From assembly GCA_030592085.1 (NCBI GenBank), contig JAUUZV010000068.1, positions 1-10,399 of the forward strand: a stretch of DNA of 10,399 bases, written 5' to 3'. The notes beneath the pieces are model-generated. The model saw nothing but the letters and a program-made list of their open reading frames with translations. It searched no databases and was not told the DNA's origin. Positions 1 through 6,722 of this stretch are shown here, one piece after another. The DNA is from Clostridia bacterium. GTDB lineage: Bacteria; Bacillota; Clostridia; DUPQ01. How positions within the stretch are numbered: position 1 is the first letter of the stretch; each line of letters starts with the position of its first letter. The translations under genes were made by a program, and so were the position numbers.

Positions 1-1170
1 AAAGTTGTTAAAAAACTCTTTAGTAATCAATGTTTTTATGTCTGTAATTTTTTCTCCGTTCACTGAAACAGCACCTTCCATAACGCTTCTTCTTGCTTCA
101 GAACGTGAATTTGAAATTTTTGATGTAACCAATGCTGATAGAATATCAAATTGCTCTGTAAGGTCATTATCGCTAATAAATACAGTTGGCATATTTGCTG
201 AACTTTGATTACTAACAAATAATGATTTAGCAGCTTCTCTAGCATTAGTAGCTTTATCTTGACCATGAACAATTTTAGTTAATTCAAATGCCAATCGCTC
301 TTTAGCAATATTAATTTCTTTATCTTTTAATTTTGCTAATTCATTAATCTCATCCATTTCAATAAAAGTCATTAACTTCAAACAATTAACCACATCAGCA
401 TCAGGTATATTTCTCCAGTACTGGAAAAAATCAAATGGTGAAGTTTTTTTCTCATCAAGCCATATTGCACCTTTTTCAGTTTTACCCATTTTCTTTCCTT
501 CAGAATTAGTTAAAAGATTAAAAGTCATTCCATATGCTTCACTACTTTCTACTCTTCTAATCAAATCAGACCCATTAATAATATTAGACCATTGATCATC
601 TCCACCTAATTGTAGGATACACTCATAGTCTTGGAATAATTTTAGAAAGTCATAACTTTGCATTAACATGTAATTAAACTCAATAAAAGATAAACCTTTT
701 TCTAATCGCGACTTAAAGCACTCTGCTGTTAACATTCTATTAACACTGAAATGGACTCCTATTTCACGTAAAAACTCAATATAATTTAATTTACCTAACC
801 AATCATAATTGTTAATCATTAAAGCTTTTCCTTCTGAAAAATCAACTAAGTTAGCCATTTGCTCTTTAAATCGTTCACCGTTATGTTCAATTTGCTCTTT
901 TGTTAACATTTTTCTCATGTCAGTTTTACCAGTTGGATCACCTACCATAGTAGTTCCTCCACCAATAATACAAATAGGTCTATGACCTGCTTTTTGCATA
1001 TGTGACATAACTATTAATTGGAGTAAATGTCCAACATGAAGTGAATCAGCAGTAGGATCATAACCTGTATAAAAAGTGATTTGACCATTGTTTAATAAAT
1101 CTTTAATTTTCTCTTCATGGGTTGTTTGTGCAATAAACCCTCTTTCTAATAATACATCGTATACTTTCAT
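1..1170 (-). CDS. tyrS: Tyrosyl-tRNA synthetase, C-terminus cut by the window edge
   Basis: Cytoplasmic class I aminoacyl-tRNA synthetase that activates tyrosine with ATP and charges tRNA-Tyr. The frame is open for 390 codons from ATG at 1170 to base 1 with no stop, so the last residues lie outside the window. TyrS proteins are usually about 400-420 residues, so probably only 15-30 are missing. Visible signatures are the HIGH motif as HVGH (residues 45-48), the KMSKS loop as KMGKT (227-231), the GDPTGKTDMR segment (77-86), and tyrosine-binding residues of the Y..Q..D type (Y167, Q171, D174) followed by GGDDQW with Q193. Residues about 341-390 are the start of the C-terminal S4-type RNA-binding domain. 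The start is fixed by AAGGAGG at 1180-1186, 9 nt upstream of ATG. Expression is controlled by the T-box leader just upstream. Identification is very secure. Confidence 0.97.
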   Translation of the reverse strand, partial: MKVYDVLLERGFIAQTTHEEKIKDLLNNGQITFYTGYDPTADSLHVGHLLQLIVMSHMQKAGHRPICIIGGGTTMVGDPTGKTDMRKMLTKEQIEHNGERFKEQMANLVDFSEGKALMINNYDWLGKLNYIEFLREIGVHFSVNRMLTAECFKSRLEKGLSFIEFNYMLMQSYDFLKLFQDYECILQLGGDDQWSNIINGSDLIRRVESSEAYGMTFNLLTNSEGKKMGKTEKGAIWLDEKKTSPFDFFQYWRNIPDADVVNCLKLMTFIEMDEINELAKLKDKEINIAKERLAFELTKIVHGQDKATNAREAAKSLFVSNQSSANMPTVFISDNDLTEQFDILSALVTSKISNSRSEARRSVMEGAVSVNGEKITDIKTLITKEFFNNF

Positions 1171-1191
1171 ATTTTCTTTCCTCCTTGCAAT

Positions 1192-1229
1192 AAAAAAGTC
1201 CTATATCCGCATAAGGACGGATATTGGAC
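1192..1229 (-). terminator. Intrinsic terminator of the tyrS T-box
   Basis: On the minus strand GUCCAAUAUCCG pairs with CGGAUAUAGGAC around an 8-nt loop: 11 pairs with one A.A mismatch (1198-1229), followed by six U (1192-1197). It ends 5 nt before the tyrS Shine-Dalgarno. It overlaps the antiterminator, so it forms when charged tRNA-Tyr prevails. No other terminator is visible between the RNase J stop and tyrS, so it probably also stops transcripts arriving from upstream. Confidence 0.93.
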
Positions 1230-1243
1230 CGTGGTACCACCTT
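1213..1243 (-). promoter_or_regulatory. T-box antiterminator
   Basis: The alternative fold can be read base by base. AAGG (1240-1243) pairs with CCUU (1213-1216) and ACGG pairs with CCGU (1217-1220). Between the two helices the 5' strand carries a 7-nt bulge UGGUACC. This is the canonical antiterminator geometry. The bulge's UGGU is complementary to the ACCA 3' end of an uncharged tRNA with discriminator A73, which bacterial tRNA-Tyr carries. Forming it uses up the 5' side and loop of the terminator hairpin, so the two folds exclude each other. Confidence 0.93.
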
Positions 1244-1433
1244 ACTTCATATGTATTACTACATACCTTAAGACCATTAACGCTGGTAATTCGTTTTCAC
1301 CTACTTAGTTTCAATGAAACTCTCATGAGTGTATTTGGGTTTATCCTTCTCATCTGCCTTTACACCATTATAGACAGCTCTCTATATTATGAAGGATTAC
1401 TTACTTATCTCAATCATCGATTTCTTATGTCTG

Positions 1434-1463
1434 ATAATAACATAATCCAATGAATATCGTCAA
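1434..1463 (-). promoter_or_regulatory. Sigma-A-type promoter of tyrS
   Basis: TTGACG (-35, 1458-1463) and TATTAT (-10, 1434-1439) are separated by 18 bp. The likely start of transcription is near 1427-1428, immediately before the first T-box sequences. The -35 box begins only 5 nt after the TAA stop of the RNase J gene. It is supported by its position relative to the leader but is predicted from sequence only. Confidence 0.8.
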
Positions 1464-1468
1464 TCTTT

Positions 1469-3145
1469 TTATACTTCTATGATTATTGGTATCACCATGG
1501 GATTTCGTTTCATTGTTTTATACAAGTGTTGTTTTAAATCTTCTCTGACTTTATATTTTAGTTCTCTATATGATAGTCTTTTACTATTTTTCACGATATT
1601 TGTTACTAATTCTTTTATTGTATCTAATAACTCTTCTGATTCCCTAGCATATACAAAACCTCTAGTAATAATATCAGGATCCATCAATAATGAATTATTA
1701 TTTTTATCTAATGTCATAATAACTGTTATAATCCCATCTTTAGATAAAAGCATTCGATCTCGAAGGACTGCATTTCCCACATCACCAATTCCTAAACCAT
1801 CAACTAATGTAATTCCACTGGCAACATCTTTACCAATCTTTGCTCCCTCTTTAGTAATTTCTAGTACATTGCCATTACCAAGAATAAACACATTTTTTTT
1901 ACGAGCACCCATTTCAATCGCCAATTCAGCGTGTTGTTTTAAATGCCTATATTCGCCATGTACTGGAATAAAATATTTTGGTTTACATAATGAATGTATT
2001 AATTTTAATTCTTCTTTACATGCATGTCCTGATACATGAATATCTGCAAGCGTTTCATAAATTACATTTGCACCTAACTTAAATAATTCATTTATAACTT
2101 TAAAAAGTGCTTTCTCATTGCCAGGTATAACAGAAGCTGAAATCAATACAAGATCACCTTCTTTTATGGTCACCTCACGATGATTATTAAAAGCCATTCT
2201 AGTAAGTGCTGCCATAGGTTCACCTTGAGATCCTGTGGTCATCAATACTAGTTGATTATCATTTACATCATTTATTTTTCTACCATCAATTATATTTTTA
2301 TCATTAATCTTTAAATATCCTAGCTCAATAGATTTCTTTGTTACATTTTGCATGCTTCGTCCAAATATAGCAATTTTTCTATTAAACTTTTTAGCAGCAT
2401 TAACGATTTGTTGTAATCTATGCACATTTGAAGCAAATGTAGCAACTATTATTCTACCTTTTGCTTTAGAAAATAAATCAGAATATGCTTCCCCTACCTT
2501 ACTTTCGCTCATTGAAAATCCAGCTCGTTCTACATTTGTACTATCTGCTAATAATAATAGGATACCTTTTTTCCCTAACTGAGATATTGTTCCTAAATCA
2601 ATTGGTGCGCCTGCAATTGGAGTATAGTCCACTTTAAAATCTGCTGTATGCAAGATTACTCCTAAATCAGTTGTAATAGCTAACATAACTGTATCTGCAA
2701 TACTATGATTTGAGTTAATAAACTGCACTTGAAAATTAGGAGTTTTTACTTGCTCACTAGCTTTAATCACATGTAAATTTACTCTATCAAATAATTTATG
2801 ATCTATTAATTTATATTCAAGTAATCCTAAAGTTAAAGCAGTTCCATAAATATCTAAATTACACGATATTTGTTTTAACAAGTATGGCACAGCTCCTATA
2901 TGGTCTTCATGCCCATGTGTTAGAAATAATGCTTTTATTTTATTTTGATTTTTTAATATATAAGTGAAATCAGGAATAACAATATCTACACCTAACATTT
3001 CTTGTTCTGGAAATGTTATTCCACAGTCAACTATAATAATTTCATCCTTGTACTCAAAAAGAGTAATATTTTTTCCAATTTCATGCAAACCACCTAGAGG
3101 GATAACTCTAAGTGTTTTGCTATAATTTTTTTTATTTTTCTTCAA
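1469..3145 (-). CDS. rnj: Ribonuclease J (J1-like metallo-beta-lactamase RNase)
   Basis: Beta-CASP metallo-beta-lactamase ribonuclease with 5'-to-3' exonuclease and endonuclease activity, a core enzyme of mRNA decay and rRNA/5'-end maturation in low-GC Gram-positives. At 558 residues it matches the family (B. subtilis J1 and J2 are about 555). The zinc site is intact: HGHEDH (residues 77-82), H147, D169 in the HTADFK segment, and H396 in VHGEYRH (395-401). HVSGH (370-374) is the beta-CASP phosphate-binding motif, and the remainder is the C-terminal domain. The complete HxHxDH argues for a catalytically active J1-type enzyme rather than a degenerate J2. The start is TTG, fixed by AAGGAG at 3151-3156 and by an in-frame stop just upstream; the next in-frame ATG is at codon 50, inside the domain. 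It is the last gene of its block, and the tyrS promoter begins 5 nt after its stop. Confidence 0.96.
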   Translation of the reverse strand: MKKNKKNYSKTLRVIPLGGLHEIGKNITLFEYKDEIIIVDCGITFPEQEMLGVDIVIPDFTYILKNQNKIKALFLTHGHEDHIGAVPYLLKQISCNLDIYGTALTLGLLEYKLIDHKLFDRVNLHVIKASEQVKTPNFQVQFINSNHSIADTVMLAITTDLGVILHTADFKVDYTPIAGAPIDLGTISQLGKKGILLLLADSTNVERAGFSMSESKVGEAYSDLFSKAKGRIIVATFASNVHRLQQIVNAAKKFNRKIAIFGRSMQNVTKKSIELGYLKINDKNIIDGRKINDVNDNQLVLMTTGSQGEPMAALTRMAFNNHREVTIKEGDLVLISASVIPGNEKALFKVINELFKLGANVIYETLADIHVSGHACKEELKLIHSLCKPKYFIPVHGEYRHLKQHAELAIEMGARKKNVFILGNGNVLEITKEGAKIGKDVASGITLVDGLGIGDVGNAVLRDRMLLSKDGIITVIMTLDKNNNSLLMDPDIITRGFVYARESEELLDTIKELVTNIVKNSKRLSYRELKYKVREDLKQHLYKTMKRNPMVIPIIIEV

Positions 3146-3157
3146 ATTTTCTCCTTA
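3143..3157 (-). promoter_or_regulatory. Shine-Dalgarno fused to the upstream stop, with TTG start of RNase J
   Basis: The stop TAA of the upstream gene (3155-3157) runs straight into the Shine-Dalgarno, reading TAAGGAG. TTG (3143-3145) follows after a 5-nt spacer AAAAT. No ATG or GTG lies between the stop and the conserved domain, so TTG is the only sensible start. The layout suggests ribosomes finishing the upstream gene restart here. Confidence 0.85.
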
Positions 3158-4867
3158 TTTTATGGTGTTTTTCTGTAATAAGGTAGAGGCTTTAGGTGCA
3201 AGAATTTCAAAACTATCATGCCCATCTGTTACAATAAGCGTACCTGCTTCTTCACTAAAAACATAAGCATTAATATATGCAACATACTTGCCAGCGAAAT
3301 CGTATACATATGTTACATCTTTATCAATTAATTGGTAATCTTTAGTAACATCAGTTTCCATAACATATAAGTCGCCTTTTCCCATTTCACTTTCCTTATA
3401 AAAGTATATTAATTCACCATTAGCTGTTATATCAAAAGCCGAAACATCATGATTATCAATCATTTTTCGTTCGCCATTTTCATCAATTATATATAATTTA
3501 ACATCTTTTCTGTATCCAATTACTGTGTTTTCATCATCAATATGGAATTCCATTACCTGTTCATCAATTAAGGTTGTTTCATAAGATGTTGAAGTTATAT
3601 TACTAATTCTTGTTAATTCTCCACCTTCAGAAATATAAAAGTAAGCTAATCCATAAATTTCTTTATAATCGTTACTAATTATAACATCGGTGATTAAAAC
3701 ACTTGGAAGTACTTTTTCTTCATCTTGGCCTTCCCCTTTAAAATACAAATCAACAGTTCCAGCTAAATCATCAAAGTTTTTAAAATAAAATGGTAATGTT
3801 AAAAGTTCTTCATCTACATATTCCATTACTTGTAATGAAAACATAGCCCAAATATCTTTTGAAATAACTTTCTGAGCTAAACTATTAAGATTAATCTCTA
3901 TTAAGTTACCCATAAAAGAGGTGCCTCTAATATCTCCTGTAATACGTGCTATATTTAACTCGTCATCAACATATATTTGCACAAAACTATCAGCTAAAAG
4001 AGTTTTTGCCTGTCCTTGTGGTTGATACATGTTTAGAGCAGGCATAGCATTTTCTCCTGCATAAGTAGCATATAGAACTTTTGAACCATTAGTATTAGTC
4101 ATTGGCCAGTTCGACTTATATGTACCATTGGCATTAAGTTTATAATAATAAACCGCTTGATTTGAAATAATTGAATTTATACCATCACGGGACATATATA
4201 ATGATGTTGTCTGTGTATCAAAATAAAACCCTTTATGATAATAGATTGTTAAACCATCACCACTAATTGTAAAACAACTACCATCAACATCCTGATCAAT
4301 CAATGTTGCTTTACCATCTTTTTCTGAGTATAGGTCAATAATAAATGAACCATCTTCATTTATATTAGTTACCTTCCCATAAATAATCGTTTCATAATCA
4401 CTTGATAAGGCATAACTCATAAGTATATCTTTTTCAATAGTTGTTGTTTTGTTATTTTCTCTTACTAATAAATCGCCATATAACGTTTCACCAACTAATT
4501 TAACATTTTCAAAAAAGAATAACTTTGACTCATCTTCAGTAGTTTTACACATTAATAAAACTCTACTTACTGTTGTCATATTATATTCTTCTAATAAATT
4601 TGCAGTTAACAAAACTGGATCATTTCCATCTGTTTGAACATAAAATTGATTAACATTAGAATAATAGATTTGACCATCATAAGAAATATCTCCGCTATAG
4701 TTTCCATCTCTATCTGAGGACATAACTCCAATAACTAATACGAATATCAGGAAAATACCTAAATAAAATCCATTTTTCTTAATAAATCTTTTGAGTCTAC
4801 TTTCTTCTGTTTTCTCTAAATTTTCTACTTCTACTACTTCATTTCCATTGGTTTCATTATCACTCAT
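3155..4867 (-). CDS. Unrecognised membrane-anchored protein with beta-propeller-like extracellular region
   Basis: I do not recognise a named family. The 570-residue protein has an acidic N-terminal tail (1-23), a basic patch RLKRFIKK (24-31), one hydrophobic segment at about 34-50 and no lipobox. This predicts a short cytoplasmic tail, one membrane anchor and an extracellular C-terminal region of about 520 residues. That region is rich in short beta strands ending in Tyr/Phe and in Asp-Gly turns, as in TolB/WD40-like propellers. A recurring element, LID followed within 1-3 residues by V and then a strand, appears at about 189-194, 433-438, 470-475 and 513-518, each followed by an aromatic strand such as LTIYY or ELIYFY. 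Only two cysteines are visible (107, 198). ATG at 4865-4867 follows TAGGAG by 11 nt; this Shine-Dalgarno includes the stop of the preceding gene. It is probably co-transcribed with the oxidoreductase gene before it and RNase J after it. Function unknown; a sensor, cell-wall or ligand-binding role is only a guess. Confidence 0.85.
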   Translation of the reverse strand: MSDNETNGNEVVEVENLEKTEESRLKRFIKKNGFYLGIFLIFVLVIGVMSSDRDGNYSGDISYDGQIYYSNVNQFYVQTDGNDPVLLTANLLEEYNMTTVSRVLLMCKTTEDESKLFFFENVKLVGETLYGDLLVRENNKTTTIEKDILMSYALSSDYETIIYGKVTNINEDGSFIIDLYSEKDGKATLIDQDVDGSCFTISGDGLTIYYHKGFYFDTQTTSLYMSRDGINSIISNQAVYYYKLNANGTYKSNWPMTNTNGSKVLYATYAGENAMPALNMYQPQGQAKTLLADSFVQIYVDDELNIARITGDIRGTSFMGNLIEINLNSLAQKVISKDIWAMFSLQVMEYVDEELLTLPFYFKNFDDLAGTVDLYFKGEGQDEEKVLPSVLITDVIISNDYKEIYGLAYFYISEGGELTRISNITSTSYETTLIDEQVMEFHIDDENTVIGYRKDVKLYIIDENGERKMIDNHDVSAFDITANGELIYFYKESEMGKGDLYVMETDVTKDYQLIDKDVTYVYDFAGKYVAYINAYVFSEEAGTLIVTDGHDSFEILAPKASTLLQKNTIK

Positions 4868-4881
4868 TGAACTTAATACTC

Positions 4882-5961
4882 CTATACTTTTATAAATTTT
4901 TCAAGTTTAGTCTGTCTATGACATTCTTCAATGATTGCAATCTGTTTTCTCACTTCAGACAATTTCACAATCATTTCGCCTCCATTAACAAGATGTTTAT
5001 ACAACATTTTGTAATAATTTGATGTCCTGTCTTCAAAAGTACCAAATTCTTCACCAATAAATTCCCATTTTTCTTCATGCCAAATCAAATTTTCACTACA
5101 ATAAGCTGGTTCGTTAAATCCATCTTTTAGTGGTTCTTTGATTAACTTTTGCTTCTCACATTCATCTTCAATAAAATACTTATAATCTATTGAATTAGTA
5201 TCAGAAACTAAACCCCCTCTGGTTCCTTGAATATTATAGTTATAAGGATTGTATGCTTGACAAGAAGAGATTTCTATGTCGATTATTGGTTTGTTTTGTC
5301 CCCACAAAATTACCTTACAATAATCTTCAGCATCTCCAAATGTATTAACACGATCCATAAAACACTTAACTTCTGGCATTCCTTCACCAAACAAATCAAC
5401 AGCATGATCCATAGGATGAGGTCCAGTATTTAATAAATTTCCGCCATTATAATCTTGAATAGTTTGCCAATCCCAACGTCTGGCAAAACCACTATATGAA
5501 ATACTTATCTGTTTAATATCTCCTAGCACACCGCTGGCCAAAATTCTTTTTATTTCACTATAGAAAGTAGCACAACGTGATTGTTGAAAAACAAAGAACT
5601 TAACATTGTTTTTCTTAGCTGTATCTATTAATAAATCAACTTCAGAAACTTTTCTTGCAACTGGTTTTTCACAGAGAACATTAAAGCCATGTTTCATTAA
5701 ATCAACACTAATTGGAACATGAAGATGACTTAATGTAGAGTTAATAACCAAATCAATATCATTACGACCAAATAATTCAGTATAATCATGATATGTATCA
5801 ACATTATCACCATAACGCTCGCTAACCATATCTAATCGTTCTTGTAATGGATCTACAATGGCCATTACCTGAAACATATTGTCTTGTACAAGGAAATTTT
5901 TCCCATGAATTTTCCATCCACTTCTTCCTTGACCTAAAATTGCTACTCTAATTCGTTTCAT
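4882..5961 (-). CDS. Gfo/Idh/MocA-family NAD(P)-dependent oxidoreductase
   Basis: A 359-residue cytoplasmic dehydrogenase of the glucose-fructose oxidoreductase/inositol dehydrogenase family. These enzymes oxidise or reduce sugars, inositols and related polyols with NAD(P). The N-terminal Rossmann fold opens with VAILGQGRSG (GxGxxG at 10-15) and an acidic residue D37 after the second strand, consistent with NAD. CEKP (97-100) is the family's hallmark, supplying the catalytic Lys99. The C-terminal half has GGNLLNTGPHPMDH (173-186), the equivalent of the family's substrate-side G..D.G.H..D motif, with H182, D185 and H186 as candidates. Substrate cannot be deduced, and no sugar transporter or kinase lies nearby. 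ATG at 5959-5961 is preceded by GGAGG at a 9-nt spacing. It appears to be the first gene of a three-gene block, followed after 14 nt by the membrane protein gene. The family assignment is firm. Confidence 0.93.
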   Translation of the reverse strand: MKRIRVAILGQGRSGWKIHGKNFLVQDNMFQVMAIVDPLQERLDMVSERYGDNVDTYHDYTELFGRNDIDLVINSTLSHLHVPISVDLMKHGFNVLCEKPVARKVSEVDLLIDTAKKNNVKFFVFQQSRCATFYSEIKRILASGVLGDIKQISISYSGFARRWDWQTIQDYNGGNLLNTGPHPMDHAVDLFGEGMPEVKCFMDRVNTFGDAEDYCKVILWGQNKPIIDIEISSCQAYNPYNYNIQGTRGGLVSDTNSIDYKYFIEDECEKQKLIKEPLKDGFNEPAYCSENLIWHEEKWEFIGEEFGTFEDRTSNYYKMLYKHLVNGGEMIVKLSEVRKQIAIIEECHRQTKLEKFIKV

Positions 5962-5994
5962 TAGTCTTTTCCTCCGTAAAATAAACTCTATATA

Positions 5995-6023
5995 AATATA
6001 TACTACAACCTAAAAAATGTAAA
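5995..6023 (-). promoter_or_regulatory. Sigma-A-type promoter of the oxidoreductase/RNase J block
   Basis: TTTACA (-35, 6018-6023) and TATATT (-10, 5995-6000) are separated by 17 bp, in the 68-nt gap between the phosphatase and oxidoreductase genes. No hairpin followed by a U tract is visible in this gap, so read-through from the pyrimidine operon may add to this promoter. Prediction from sequence only. Confidence 0.7.
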
Positions 6024-6029
6024 GAACCC

Positions 6030-6722
6030 CTATGTTTTGACTAGTGTTTTAAGTTTATCTTCCATTTCTTTATACCATTTAGCATTTCTTATAGTTTTTA
6101 ATTCTTTTGGTAAATGACTTGTATCATTTTCCAGAAGAATTTCATAATTATTATTAGTAATTTCAACACAGAAAACTCCTGTATTATCATGCCATAATAT
6201 TTCTTTCATGTTTTTAAGAGGCCAATTTTTAAAATATACTTGCATGGCTTTAATTACAGTTCCATGACTAAATACAATAATAGTTTCATTATTATGATTA
6301 CTAATTATTTCAGTAAATACTTGAACGCATCGATTATTAAATTCTTCCATACTTTCACCTTCAGGCATTTGTAGCTTTTCGGGTTTAGTAGTCCAATTAA
6401 TAAAAGCTTGAGGCCATTTCGTTGGAATATCTTCCCATTTTTCTTGTTCCCACAACCCACCATTGATTTCTTGTAGGCGTTTATCTAATTTAATAGTCTT
6501 ATCATCATTATTTATAGCAATTTTTGCTGTTTGAAAAGCCCTTAGTAAAGGACTTGCATAAATAGTATCATAGGGAATTTTAGAAAACATCTCTTGTAGA
6601 CAAATTGCCTGTCTCTCCCCTTTTTCTGTTAGAACTAAATCGGTAATTCCATTAAATTTACCACTTACGTTGCCTAGTGATTCTCCATGCCTAATGAGAT
6701 AGATTTTTGTTTTTTTATTCAT
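6030..6722 (-). CDS. Histidine phosphatase superfamily protein (phosphoglycerate-mutase-like)
   Basis: A 230-residue cytoplasmic phosphatase or mutase of the branch that uses a phosphohistidine intermediate. The catalytic motif RHGES is at 11-15 with His12 as nucleophile. The other phosphate-pocket residues are R61 in YASPLLRA, E85 in LQEINGGLWE as the probable acid, and H153 in FSHGT. Family members include phosphoglycerate mutases, CobC-type alpha-ribazole phosphatases and broad sugar- or nucleotide-phosphate phosphatases, and sequence alone does not say which. It starts inside pyrD: ATGAATAA is both its start and the pyrD stop, an 8-nt overlap implying translational coupling. That placement suggests work on a pyrimidine-pathway or PRPP-related phosphate ester, but this is inference. 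It ends with TAG, and the next gene has its own promoter. Confidence 0.92.
   Translation of the reverse strand: MNKKTKIYLIRHGESLGNVSGKFNGITDLVLTEKGERQAICLQEMFSKIPYDTIYASPLLRAFQTAKIAINNDDKTIKLDKRLQEINGGLWEQEKWEDIPTKWPQAFINWTTKPEKLQMPEGESMEEFNNRCVQVFTEIISNHNNETIIVFSHGTVIKAMQVYFKNWPLKNMKEILWHDNTGVFCVEITNNNYEILLENDTSHLPKELKTIRNAKWYKEMEDKLKTLVKT

Larger units (their letters stand above)
1192..1428 (-). promoter_or_regulatory. Tyrosine T-box riboswitch leader of tyrS
   Basis: This untranslated leader senses uncharged tRNA-Tyr and lets transcription into tyrS continue only when tyrosine charging is low. Seen directly, 5' to 3' on the minus strand: a stem I upper helix AUCCUUC (1391-1397) pairing with GAAGGAU (1343-1349); an AGAGAGC element (1377-1383) resembling the conserved distal stem I motif; an internal loop whose 3' side holds UAC (1331-1333), the likely tyrosine specifier codon; a 6-bp hairpin AGUUUC/GAAACU (1307-1321); a stem III hairpin UAUGUA-GUAA-UACAUA (1250-1265); the T-box AAGGUGGUACCACGGU (1228-1243); and a terminator. 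The T-box sequence, tyrS just downstream and the Tyr codon agree. The specifier choice is inferred from position, since AAU and ACA also occur in that loop. The 5' end is estimated from the promoter. Confidence 0.95.

Noticed and set aside
60..272. A 70-codon minus-strand reading frame near the left edge.
   Set aside because: It is an out-of-frame shadow inside tyrS, which reads through this region without interruption to base 1.
1088..1453. A 121-codon plus-strand reading frame across the tyrS leader.
   Set aside because: It lies exactly opposite the structured T-box leader and the start of tyrS, has no convincing Shine-Dalgarno, and resembles no protein I know. The T-box explains the sequence.
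1479..2039. A 186-codon plus-strand reading frame.
   Set aside because: It is wholly antisense to the C-terminal part of RNase J, whose frame is clearly conserved. Long antisense frames are expected by chance opposite codon-biased AT-rich genes.
5962..6029. Possible terminator between the phosphatase and oxidoreductase genes.
   Set aside because: There is a run of six T on the minus strand, but no inverted repeat precedes it. The T run falls in the spacer of the predicted promoter instead.
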